NCBI GenBank assembly: GCA_028281785.1
Contig: JANQJG010000241.1
Coordinates: forward strand, 1-36,195
Origin: Rhodospirillales bacterium
GTDB taxonomy: Bacteria > Pseudomonadota > Alphaproteobacteria > Rhodospirillales > Shumkoniaceae
Length of the DNA stretch: 36,195 bases
Reading direction: 5' to 3'
In this document: positions 22,988 to 31,002 of the stretch, in pieces
How positions within the stretch are numbered: position 1 is the stretch's first letter
Layout of the letters: every line of letters starts with the position of its first letter
Program-made: the position numbers and the translations under genes
Notes under the pieces: generated by a model
What the model saw: the letters and a program-made list of their open reading frames with translations, nothing else
Databases searched by the model: none
What the model was told of the DNA's origin: nothing

Positions 22988-23919
22988 GGCTGGCGTCGCT
23001 TTCGATGGCGGGCCTCGACCTACGCGCCGGAAGCGTCCTTGGCCCCGCGCGGGCCGAGGCGGTCGCCGGTTACGGGCTCGCCGCGCCCGCGTTTCTGCTC
23101 ATCGTCTTCCTGATTTTCCTGCCGGCGTTCGGCGTGTTCGTCATCGCCGTCACTGATTGGCAGTTCGGCGCCCGCTCGCTCAGCTTCGTCGGCGCCGACA
23201 ACTTTGTCGAGATGATGGACGACGCCACCTTCAGGGCGGCGATGTTCAATACGTTGCTCTATGTCGCGGTGACCGTGCCCGCGACCACGATGCTCGGCCT
23301 CGGGATCGCACTGCTGATCGAGAGCGGCCGCAGTTTCCGCGCCTTCTACCGGGCCGCCCACTTTCTGCCGGTGATGGCGACGCTGGCGGCGATGGCCATC
23401 GCCTGGGAGGCGCTGCTCCATCCCACGATCGGCCTGGTCAACCAGCTTATGGGCGACCTTGGCCTGGTACGTCCCAACTGGCTGCGCGATTCCGCTTTGG
23501 TGCTGCCGACGCTGATGGTTATTGGCATCTGGCAGAACCTCGGGCTCGCCATGGTCCTGTTTCTTGCCGGGCTTAAGGGCATCCCGCGGGATCTCTATGA
23601 GGCGGCCGACGTGGACGGCGCCGATGGCTGGCTCGATCGCCTCACCACCGTGACGCTGCCCATGCTTGGGCCCGTCAGCATGTTTGTCTCCATCATCATG
23701 GCGCTGCGCGCCTTCGAAGTGTTCGACACGGTGCGGGTCCTGACCCAGGGCGGCCCCGGCGACGCGTCGGAAACGCTGCTTCACACCTTGTACGTCGAGA
23801 GCTTCGAGTTTCTGCGCACCGGCTATGGCGCGGCGGTGACGCTGGTCTTTCTCACCATCGTGGTGGTCCTGACCCTCGTTCAGGCCCGCGTCTTGGACAA
23901 AAGGGTGCACTACACATGA
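22984..23919 (+). CDS. ABC transporter permease 1 (UgpA/MalF type)
   Basis: A 311-residue membrane protein with about six TM segments. The first follows residue 25 (GLAAPAFLLIVFLIFLPAFG). The EAA loop that docks on the ATPase reads LYEAADVDGADGWLDRLTTV followed by TLPML. VLTQGGPGDASETLLHTLY is the usual end of UgpA-type proteins. The GTG start overlaps the aminotransferase stop as GTGA. It forms the translocation channel with the next gene product. Confidence 0.92.
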   Translation: MRLASLSMAGLDLRAGSVLGPARAEAVAGYGLAAPAFLLIVFLIFLPAFGVFVIAVTDWQFGARSLSFVGADNFVEMMDDATFRAAMFNTLLYVAVTVPATTMLGLGIALLIESGRSFRAFYRAAHFLPVMATLAAMAIAWEALLHPTIGLVNQLMGDLGLVRPNWLRDSALVLPTLMVIGIWQNLGLAMVLFLAGLKGIPRDLYEAADVDGADGWLDRLTTVTLPMLGPVSMFVSIIMALRAFEVFDTVRVLTQGGPGDASETLLHTLYVESFEFLRTGYGAAVTLVFLTIVVVLTLVQARVLDKRVHYT

Positions 23920-24755
23920 GCGGCCATCACAGTCTTTCGCCATTCGCCGCGCTTGGCCGCCACGCCACGCTCCTCGGCACCGCCCTGTTCATGCTGATGC
24001 CGTTCATCTGGATGGTGAGCCTGTCCATCAAGTCGCCAGGCGAAGCCTTCCAGGCCCGCTTCGCCCTGTGGCCCGAAACCTTCTACGGGGTTGAGAACTT
24101 CGCCAAGGCGCTGACCTCGGTGCCGTTGGCGCGGTTCATGGCCAACGGGGTGTTCGTGGCCTTCGCGGTGCTTGCCTTGCAGATCCTCGTGGCCGCGCCT
24201 TGCGCCTACGCTCTCGCCAAGCTGCGCTTTCCGGGCCGTGACGCGCTGTTCGCGCTGGTGCTGATCGGCCTTTTGATTCCCCAGGAAGTATTGGGTCTGC
24301 CGCTGTTCATTCTGTTCCATCTGATGGGGCTTCTCGATACCTATGCGGCCCTCATCCTGCCCTTCAGCGTCTCGCCCTTCGCCATCTTCCTGTTTCGGCA
24401 GTTCTTCAAGTCGGTGCCCGACGACCTGATCCACGCGGCCCGGCTCGATGGGCTCAGCGAGCTCGCCATCGTGTGGCGGATCATGGTGCCGGCGGCCATG
24501 CCGGCGATCATCGCCTTCGCCATCCTCTCGGTCATCTCCCGCTGGAACAACCTGTTCTGGCCGATGATCGCGGTCAGTTCCGAGGAACTGATGCCGCCCT
24601 CCCTCGGCATCGTCTTCTTCCGCGACGAGGAGGCCGGAAACGACTACGGCCCGTTGATGGCCGCCGCGACCCTCGTCGTCGCCCCCCTCGTCATCGCCTT
24701 CCTCGCGGCCCAGAAACGCTTCATCGAAGGGGTCACCTTGAGTGGCCTCAAATAG
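23916..24755 (+). CDS. ABC transporter permease 2 (UgpE/MalG type)
   Basis: A 279-residue membrane permease with six predicted TM segments. The family N-terminus LFMLMPFIWMVSLSIKSPGE, the middle DALFALVLIGLLIPQEVLGL and the EAA loop IHAARLDGLSELAIVWRIMV followed by PAAMPAI are clear. It starts with ATGA overlapping the stop of permease 1, so the two are translationally coupled. The binding-protein gene follows after 31 bases. Together they form a CUT1-like importer. Confidence 0.92.
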   Translation: MSGHHSLSPFAALGRHATLLGTALFMLMPFIWMVSLSIKSPGEAFQARFALWPETFYGVENFAKALTSVPLARFMANGVFVAFAVLALQILVAAPCAYALAKLRFPGRDALFALVLIGLLIPQEVLGLPLFILFHLMGLLDTYAALILPFSVSPFAIFLFRQFFKSVPDDLIHAARLDGLSELAIVWRIMVPAAMPAIIAFAILSVISRWNNLFWPMIAVSSEELMPPSLGIVFFRDEEAGNDYGPLMAAATLVVAPLVIAFLAAQKRFIEGVTLSGLK

Positions 24756-24786
24756 CCTCTAATCTGAATGCAAGGAAATGACCACA

Positions 24787-26094
24787 ATGACCAAATTCTC
24801 GTCTTCAAGCGCTCGGCAACGGATGTTTCGGCTGCCTATTGCCCTCTCTCTTGCTGTTGTGCTCACATCGTTCGAGACCTCCGAGACCGGCGCGGCGGAG
24901 TCGATCGTGCTTGAGGTCACCAACTCGAGCGGCTCTTACGCAAAAATCCTGGAAGAAACGGCACAGGATTTCGAGGCAGCAAATCCCGATATTCGCATCC
25001 TGGTAAGGAAGCCGGCCGAGAGACATGAAGCGCACCTTCAGGCGACGCTTCGCGATGCGGTGACCGGGAACCTAGCCGACGTTGCTCTCCATGGTAACCA
25101 TCTCGTCTCCATAGTGGTGAAACGGGGTATCGCCCAGCCGATCGACGATCTAATCGCGAAAGAAAAGGATATTGCCAGTCTCGGCTACTCTGGTGCCGTC
25201 CCAGATATCGCGCGTTTCGACGGTCGTACGTACGGCCTCCCTTGGCAGATTTCGGCGCCAATCATCTTTTACAACGGCGATCTGGTCCGCCTAGCAGGAG
25301 GCGATCCTAAGAACCTTCCGAAGACTTGGCCGGAGATCATTGCCCTCGCCGAACGCATTCAAGCACTCGACGCGGAAGCAATGGGGGGCTTCTTCGACTA
25401 TTTGACAAACGGAAACTGGACATTGCAGGCCCTCCTCAACAGCCGCGGCGCATACATGATGAACGACGCCGAGACTGAAATCGGATTTGCGGGAGAGGAA
25501 GGCCTCTGGGCCCTGCAGATTCTTCGCGATTTCGGCCGACGCGGGGGAATGGTGGATATGACCCAAAAGCAGTCGCAGCAGGCGTTCGCGGCGGGCTCAA
25601 TCGGCATCTACCCCAGCTACAACTCTCTCTTGGCCAAGTTCGAAAAAGCGGCTGACGGCAAGTTTGAAGTCCTGGCCGGACCATGGCCAATTCCGAGCGA
25701 AAGCGGGCGCGTGCCAGCGGGCGGTCGTACGCTCGTCATCCAAGCGAAAGACCCACAAAGGATTGCCGCCGCATGGCGTTACGTCAAATACATGACCGGT
25801 CCCGAGGTGCAGACGTTTCTCGTCAAAAGCAAAGGCGCGGTGCCGGCGAACACATTGGTCATCAAGGATAGCAGATATCTTGCCGACTACTATGCCGGTA
25901 GTGTCAATGCGAGGGCCGGCCTTGCAATGCTCGACTACTTCAAGCCCTGGTACTCCTTCCCGGGCGAGCACACGGTGAAGATCGTCGATACCATCAAGGA
26001 TCACCTCCGAACCGTCGTAATTGGTGAGAAGGTGCCCGAGGAGGCCATGCAATCAATGATCGCCGATGTGCGGGCCCTGCTTCCGGCCAGCTGA
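24787..26094 (+). CDS. ABC transporter substrate-binding protein, family 1 (UgpB-like), copy 1
   Basis: A 435-residue periplasmic binding protein. The ATG at 24787 is preferred to the one at 24778 because AAGGAA (24772-24777) then sits 9 bases upstream. A signal peptide covers about the first 38 residues (LPIALSLAVVLTSF core, GAAES at the end). The mature part shows HLQATLRDAV, KTWPEIIALAERIQ and the C-terminal KYMTGPEVQTFL typical of family 1 proteins. It is clearly paralogous to the product at 27349: compare HLQATLR, RG-x-x-QP-x-x-DL and TWPEII in both. A 12-base-pair hairpin follows the stop. Ligand unknown. Confidence 0.9.
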   Translation: MTKFSSSSARQRMFRLPIALSLAVVLTSFETSETGAAESIVLEVTNSSGSYAKILEETAQDFEAANPDIRILVRKPAERHEAHLQATLRDAVTGNLADVALHGNHLVSIVVKRGIAQPIDDLIAKEKDIASLGYSGAVPDIARFDGRTYGLPWQISAPIIFYNGDLVRLAGGDPKNLPKTWPEIIALAERIQALDAEAMGGFFDYLTNGNWTLQALLNSRGAYMMNDAETEIGFAGEEGLWALQILRDFGRRGGMVDMTQKQSQQAFAAGSIGIYPSYNSLLAKFEKAADGKFEVLAGPWPIPSESGRVPAGGRTLVIQAKDPQRIAAAWRYVKYMTGPEVQTFLVKSKGAVPANTLVIKDSRYLADYYAGSVNARAGLAMLDYFKPWYSFPGEHTVKIVDTIKDHLRTVVIGEKVPEEAMQSMIADVRALLPAS

Positions 26095-26107
26095 ATAGTG
26101 TTTTTTT

Positions 26108-26148
26108 GGACGAGGCGGCCATGGCGCCGCAGCGTAGCCGCCTCGTCC
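26108..26148 (+). other. Intercistronic hairpin after binding-protein gene
   Basis: GGACGAGGCGGC (26108-26119) and GCCGCCTCGTCC (26137-26148) form a perfect 12-base-pair stem with a 17-base loop. A run of seven T comes before, not after, the stem, so it is not a standard + strand terminator. It more likely protects the 3' end of the binding-protein message or attenuates read-through into the deacylase gene. Confidence 0.65.
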
Positions 26149-26212
26149 AGGGCCACTTCGTCAGCACAAACCCAGTCAACGTTCGCACCGAGCAAACCAG
26201 GAAGTGAACCGG

Positions 26213-27199
26213 ATGGCTCGACACCCTTCCGCGCCAGGCTCTCGTCTTGAAACGATCAAAATAGTCCCTGGCGCAAATCTTCGCATCGTTACGTTCGGAG
26301 ACGGCAATGGCCCCACCGTTCTTGTTATGGGTGGGGTCCACGGCGACGAAATCGAGGGTCCGCTGATCGCCGCAAGAATCATCCGGCGCCTCGCCAACAA
26401 GGATGTTAAGGGTATCGTCCACGTGTTGGCGATCGCCAACCCGCTGGCCTTCGAGGCCGGTACGCGGACCTCCCCTGATGGCGACAATCTTAATCGTGGT
26501 TTTCCGGGTGATGCGAAGGGCCGCCCGACGGAGCGCATCGCCGAGGTCATCGAGAACAGGTTTATCGCGTGCGCCGACCTTGTCATCGACTGCCATACGG
26601 GCGGTGCCGCGATCTCCTATCTGCCAACGGCGGTCATCCCGGCCGCTGCTTGGGAAGCCGACCGAGAGGCCTATCGTAACATCCTGGGTCCGTTTGGATT
26701 TCCGGTATTCCTTTACGATTCGGCAGACGATACGCCATCGAGCGTGTTTGCAGCCTGTGCCCGAGCCGGTTCCCGTATCCTTTCGACCGAGCTAGGCGGC
26801 GGCGCAGGCGTTTCGCATGAGACGATCGAGCGGACGGCAAACGGTATCGCCGCCGTCTTCTCGGCCATGGGTATTCTGCCCGGGCGTGTCGCCGACGGCG
26901 CCCCCTTTCCCGTCGTCGTCCATCGTCGTCGTGTCGACCAATCTCCAAAGGCGGAATTCACCGGCTTGTTCGAGCCGACGGTTGCCCTCGGGGATTGGGC
27001 CCAGAAAGGCGACGTCATCGGTTTGATGCATCACACCGACAGCCTCGTCCAGCCACCGCAGTTGATACACGCCGACTGTGCCGGCTTGGTTTTATGCCAT
27101 CGCGCGCCGGTACGTACGAAAACCGGAGATCTTCTTTTCAAAATCGGTACGCCCGTGGAGGTCGGGCCCGATCCGGAAGAACGAGATGGCGTGGATTGA
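26213..27199 (+). CDS. Succinylglutamate desuccinylase/aspartoacylase-family zinc deacylase, copy 1
   Basis: A 328-residue M14-like zinc hydrolase. VLVMGGVHGDEIEGP supplies the zinc His and Glu, DNLNRGFPGDAKGRP the substrate-binding Asn-Arg, and VIDCHTGGAAISY the third zinc ligand His. STELGGGAG is a later family motif. AGGAAG (26199-26204) lies 8 bases before the ATG at 26213, which makes the upstream in-frame GTG at 26204 unlikely. Family enzymes (AstE, AspA, DoeB) remove an acyl group from an acylated amino acid in the cytoplasm. It lies between two paralogous binding-protein genes and is itself paralogous to the gene at 28707, so a binding-protein/deacylase pair is duplicated. Confidence 0.88.
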   Translation: MARHPSAPGSRLETIKIVPGANLRIVTFGDGNGPTVLVMGGVHGDEIEGPLIAARIIRRLANKDVKGIVHVLAIANPLAFEAGTRTSPDGDNLNRGFPGDAKGRPTERIAEVIENRFIACADLVIDCHTGGAAISYLPTAVIPAAAWEADREAYRNILGPFGFPVFLYDSADDTPSSVFAACARAGSRILSTELGGGAGVSHETIERTANGIAAVFSAMGILPGRVADGAPFPVVVHRRRVDQSPKAEFTGLFEPTVALGDWAQKGDVIGLMHHTDSLVQPPQLIHADCAGLVLCHRAPVRTKTGDLLFKIGTPVEVGPDPEERDGVD

Positions 27200-27348
27200 C
27201 CTCGGCGGCAACCTGCCTCCCGACGTCTCGGACGAGTTCCTCTGACGAAGAGATTATTAGGTATCGGACCCACCATTTGAGTTGTAAAGCGCTTACTGAA
27301 ATTCAACCAGCCACCAAATCGTTCGTTCACCTGCAAAGGAACGCCGTC

Positions 27349-28614
27349 ATGAAGAGCTTTATACACGGAACGCGTTATGGGCTTTATGCCTTGGCGGTCT
27401 CCATGTCGCTGGGCATGGCACAGGCCGCCGATGAGACGACCCTCGTCGTGGGGCACTCGTTCACAGCGCACAACGCGGAAGTCATCGAGAGCATCAAAGA
27501 GGAGTTCGAGAAGAAGAACCCCGGTATCGCGGTGCATCTCAAGCACACGGGTCCGAATTGGGAGCAGCATCTTCAGGCCACCCTGCGCGGCAGTATCGTC
27601 GGCGATCTGCCCGACGTCTCCCACCAGAGTCTGACCTTCACGCGCATCCTGCTCGATCGCGGCTTGCCGCAGCCGCTCAACGACCTCTCGGGCGGGATCG
27701 AGGGCCTTGAGGCTATGGGGCTGCCGCGCTCGTTGATCGAGACGGCGACGTTCGACGGGAAGGTCTACGCCCTGCCGTTCGGCACGACCATCCCGGTCGT
27801 CTACTACAACATGGACCTGCTGCGGAAAGCCGGCTACGCGGGCGACGGGCCTCCCAAGACCTGGCCGGAAATCATCGATGTCGCGAAGAAGGTTGCCGCC
27901 CTCGGGAACGGGATCAATGGAGGTTACATCGAGTACTCCGCGAGCAACGCCTGGATGTTCCAGAACCTTCTGGCGTCGCTCGGCGGCACGATGATGAAAC
28001 CCGACGAAACCGATATCGCCTTCGACGGGGCGCTCGGTCTACGAGCGCTTGAAATCCTCCGCGACTTCGGTAGTGCCATGGCCGCTGACATGACCAAGAA
28101 GCAGGCGCGCCAAGCTTTCAATGCCGGCGTTACCGGCATCCTCATTCGGTCAGCGAGCGGTGTTCCGTCGATCCTCAAAGCCGCGAAAGGCAATTTCGAG
28201 GTGCAGATCGGTGAATTTCCGGTGCCGGAAGCAGGTGGGCGAATCGTCGGGGCCGGTCACGGTGTCGTCATGTTCGCGAAGGATCCCGCTCGGCAAAAGG
28301 CGGCCTGGGAATACATCAAATTCGTTACCGGGCCGGAAGGTCAGACCATTCTGGCGCAACGCACCGGTTACATGCCGATCAACATGATCGCCGTGAACGA
28401 CCCGCGGTATCTCTCCAAGTACTACGAGGAGAACCCTTACCATCGGGCCATTGTTGCGCGGCTGTCCATTACCAGCGATTGGTATTCCTTCCCCCAGAAC
28501 ACCATCAAGATTTTCGATGTGATGGTCGAGCAGATGCGTGCCGTGCTGACCCAAGAGACATCGCCGAAAGACGCACTGTCAACGATGGCGCGCGAAACGC
28601 GGGAGCTTCTCTGA
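27349..28614 (+). CDS. ABC transporter substrate-binding protein, family 1 (UgpB-like), copy 2
   Basis: A 421-residue periplasmic binding protein. The ATG at 27349 has AAAGGA 8 bases upstream and opens a clear signal peptide ending GMAQA at about residue 26. Family features include HLQATLRGSIVGDLPDVSHQ, VYALPFGTTIPVVYYNMDLL, KTWPEIIDVAKKV and FVTGPEGQTILAQRTGYMPI. It aligns with copy 1 over its whole length but is strongly diverged, so the two likely bind different ligands for the same permease. It follows deacylase 1 after about 150 bases. Two tandem palindromes follow its stop. Confidence 0.9.
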   Translation: MKSFIHGTRYGLYALAVSMSLGMAQAADETTLVVGHSFTAHNAEVIESIKEEFEKKNPGIAVHLKHTGPNWEQHLQATLRGSIVGDLPDVSHQSLTFTRILLDRGLPQPLNDLSGGIEGLEAMGLPRSLIETATFDGKVYALPFGTTIPVVYYNMDLLRKAGYAGDGPPKTWPEIIDVAKKVAALGNGINGGYIEYSASNAWMFQNLLASLGGTMMKPDETDIAFDGALGLRALEILRDFGSAMAADMTKKQARQAFNAGVTGILIRSASGVPSILKAAKGNFEVQIGEFPVPEAGGRIVGAGHGVVMFAKDPARQKAAWEYIKFVTGPEGQTILAQRTGYMPINMIAVNDPRYLSKYYEENPYHRAIVARLSITSDWYSFPQNTIKIFDVMVEQMRAVLTQETSPKDALSTMARETRELL

Positions 28615-28644
28615 CGTTTTGAGCGAAGGATCGAACTTTTGCCG

Positions 28645-28677
28645 AAGGTGCGCACCTTTGACGCCGGGTGCGCACCC
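28645..28677. promoter_or_regulatory. Two tandem GGTGCGCACC palindromes
   Basis: AAGGTGCGCACCTT (28645-28658) and GGGTGCGCACCC (28666-28677) are perfect palindromes sharing a 10-base core, with centres 20 bases apart, about two helical turns. They lie between copy 2 of the binding protein and the start of deacylase 2. They could be a paired protein-binding site or two RNA hairpins that shape mRNA stability. Confidence 0.55.
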
Positions 28678-28706
28678 ATTCCCTCGAGGAATCGAAAGGC
28701 CATGTC

Positions 28707-29741
28707 GTGAACGAGAACCTTTCCCCCATCTCATCACCATCCCGCGTCTGGACCGATATCGACCTCGATGCGGTTGGGCGCTTCGAAGGCTACTTCCGCG
28801 TGCCCCATTCGACTCATGATTCGTGCTACGGTTGGATCCCGATCCCCTTTGTCTCGTTGAAAAGCCGAGACGACGGTCCCCGCGTCCTTCTCATGGCCGG
28901 CAATCACGGCGATGAGTACGAGGGGCAGGTGATGTTGCACAAGCTTGCACGGAGCCTGGAATTGGAGGATGTTCTGGGGCAAGTCATCATCCTGCCCGCC
29001 GCCAACTATCCGGCTGTCCGGGCTGGCCGCCGCACCTCGCCCGTCGATGGCGGCAATATGAACCGCATGTTCCCGGGCGATCCGAGCGGCTCGCCGACAC
29101 AGGTCATCGCCCATTTCATCGAAACCGTATTGGTCGCCCGCGCCGATTACGTGTTCGATTTCCATTCGGGAGGTTCATCAAGCGAGTACCTTCCGCTGGC
29201 GCATGTCATCGATGACGGCAACCCCGCACGGAGCAAGCGCGCCCGGGAAATCCTCGAGGTTTTCGCGATGCCCATCAGCGTCATTGTCGAGGGACTGGGT
29301 GACGGCGGCCAAGGCCGGCTGTTCGGCGCATGCCAACGTGCCGGAGATGTCGTGCATATGTCGACCGAATTGGGCGGCGGCGGAACGGTCTCGATTGATC
29401 CTTTGGCCCGCGCCGAGCGCGGCTTGGCCAGGCTGCTCCACCATGTCGGCGCGGTTCAGCGCCCGTTAACCGAGGAGGCCGCCCCGCCGACGGTCTTCTA
29501 CCGGCGTCCGCCGGCTCGGGACTTCATCTATGCCCTGTGGGCGGGGATCTTCGAGCCCTACGTCAAGCTGGGGGACCTCGTGAGCGCTGGGCAGGCGGCG
29601 GGCGCGATCCACGATCCGACGGCCCCTTGGCGGCCGCCACACCCCGTTTCCTTCAGCGACACCGGCATGGTGCTCAGCCGCCGCGTCCCGGCCCGCGTCG
29701 AGATCGGCGACTGCCTCATGAATCTCGGTGTGCCTGAATAG
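28707..29741 (+). CDS. Succinylglutamate desuccinylase/aspartoacylase-family zinc deacylase, copy 2 (DoeB-like)
   Basis: A 344-residue zinc deacylase. LLMAGNHGDEYEGQVMLHKL carries the zinc His-Glu pair, RAGRRTSPVDGGNMNRMFPG the substrate site, and VFDFHSGGSSSEYLPLA the third zinc His. The N-terminus (VPHSTHDSCYGWIPIPF) and SPVDGGNMNRMFPG resemble DoeB, the N-acetyl-diaminobutyrate deacetylase of ectoine breakdown. The GTG at 28707 with AAAGG 7 bases upstream is preferred to the GTG at 28668, which falls inside a palindrome. It is the last gene of module C. No other ectoine gene is present, so DoeB activity should not be assumed. Confidence 0.87.
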   Translation: MNENLSPISSPSRVWTDIDLDAVGRFEGYFRVPHSTHDSCYGWIPIPFVSLKSRDDGPRVLLMAGNHGDEYEGQVMLHKLARSLELEDVLGQVIILPAANYPAVRAGRRTSPVDGGNMNRMFPGDPSGSPTQVIAHFIETVLVARADYVFDFHSGGSSSEYLPLAHVIDDGNPARSKRAREILEVFAMPISVIVEGLGDGGQGRLFGACQRAGDVVHMSTELGGGGTVSIDPLARAERGLARLLHHVGAVQRPLTEEAAPPTVFYRRPPARDFIYALWAGIFEPYVKLGDLVSAGQAAGAIHDPTAPWRPPHPVSFSDTGMVLSRRVPARVEIGDCLMNLGVPE

Positions 29742-30406
29742 CAGTGAACCCGCTTGATCCAGCGCTCAGAATTTGTCTGGGCTATTGCACGGTTCCCTTC
29801 TCGCCAAGCTCGATCTGAAATAGTGGGGCAATTTCTCTCCGAGGGATCGTCGGTAGCACCCTTCTGATACAACTGATCCCGCGATCTTCCCACTCATCGG
29901 AGCGACAACGTTCCTCGCACCGAGGATGAAACCGAATTGGCTCATGGGTAGAGGCACGAGCGCACGGGAAGACAGCAATCCACCTACTGGCCTTCAAGCC
30001 GAAGTCTCGCAGCGGCGGAAATCAGGTCCGGTTCGAAAGCTTGGGCGCGCACCTGTGCCAACTTGGCTTCACCTATCGATATGTGGAGAACTGCTATTTC
30101 CCGGACAGGCGGGCCGTTCTCATCGAGCGGCCCGTCCTTGTGTATGGCCAGTCACAATATCCCGGCCAGCGCCCCCTTGAGGCTGGTCCTTTCGCTGCCA
30201 TCGTCCAGCGCCGCGCACTGCTTTGCAACCGGCGCACCAAACGGTGCTTGCTCCGACCTCGAGGCAATCGGGCACCAGCTCACGCCGGACCGCCTTCGGA
30301 TCGAACTCGCTCCTCAGTCAGCTCAGTTTATGTGACAAGTGACAATGCCGGGTATAGGTGCGGACGCTTTGATCGGGCATAGTCCTTGGGCCTGTCGGCA
30401 ACCGTG
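29742..30406. other. Gene-free stretch between modules C and D
   Basis: No convincing gene in either direction. On the minus strand one frame (about 30340 down to 29990) runs through an in-frame stop near 30155 with mildly protein-like content, but I recognise no family. A GC-rich inverted repeat near 30107-30137 (GCGGGCCG and CGGCCCGT) is the only clear structure and might stop transcription from module C, though no T-run follows. Confidence 0.45.
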
Positions 30407-30871
30407 TTATTCGTTGACCCTTGTCGTGAACTCGACATGGAGGCCGTCAGGCAGCACGATGAACTGGATCCTGTTGCCCTTGTTGGGCCCCTGATCGACT
30501 TCCATCGGCTGCTGCGACAATGTGACGATGCGTTCGTCGTATGCCTTACATGCGGCAACAACGGCATCCACGTCGTCGACCACGAAAGAAAGGTGGAAGT
30601 GTCCCGTATCCACCATACGCGCCCGATGGTGTTGCCGATCCTCTGGCCCGCTATAGTCCATGATCTCCAGCGAATGCCCACCGAATTCCATATAGGCGAT
30701 CATCACCTGTGCGCCGGGAACACCCGTAATGAAGGACTGGTTTTTTGGATCACGCGGTGCCTTGTCTATGAGTTCGAATCCCAGCACCTTCTGGAAAAAC
30801 CCGATCGTCCAGTCGAGGTCATCAACGCTAAGACCCGTATGAAACATGCGTTTGATCGTGTAATCAGCCAT
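30407..30871 (-). CDS. VOC-family protein (glyoxalase/bleomycin-resistance fold)
   Basis: A 154-residue VOC protein. The ATG at 30871 is chosen because GAGGGAG lies 6 bases upstream and the protein then starts at the fold. Metal ligands fit His11 (MFHTGLSVDDLD), Glu69 (SLEIMDY), His91 or His93 (GHFHLSFVVDDVD) and Glu147 (LHVEFTT). The family includes lyases, epimerases and dioxygenases acting on small oxo-compounds. It lies 131 bases downstream of the SAF-domain oxidoreductase on the same strand and may form an operon with it. Specific reaction unknown. Confidence 0.85.
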   Translation of the reverse strand: MADYTIKRMFHTGLSVDDLDWTIGFFQKVLGFELIDKAPRDPKNQSFITGVPGAQVMIAYMEFGGHSLEIMDYSGPEDRQHHRARMVDTGHFHLSFVVDDVDAVVAACKAYDERIVTLSQQPMEVDQGPNKGNRIQFIVLPDGLHVEFTTRVNE

Positions 30872-31002
30872 TGATAACTCCCTCGTATCGTCAGAAGAAA
30901 AATTCTCGACCAAAGCTCGTCGACAAAATCGAGGGTCGCATTGGTTTGTTCGGTACAGCCGTGTGAACCGCCGATTTCAAACGGGAGTGAGGTTACTGGG
31001 GT

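Noticed and set aside
28668-28706. Earlier GTG start for deacylase 2
   Set aside because: It falls within the second GGTGCGCACC palindrome and has no ribosome binding site, whereas the GTG at 28707 has AAAGG at 7 bases.
28707-29741. Ectoine degradation operon, based on the DoeB-like deacylase
   Set aside because: No DoeA, DoeC or DoeD relatives and no known ectoine transporter type are present. The binding proteins are of family 1.
29990-30340. Possible decayed minus-strand gene in the gap between modules C and D
   Set aside because: The frame has an internal stop near 30155 and no recognisable family. The protein-like look of the segments is not enough to call a pseudogene.
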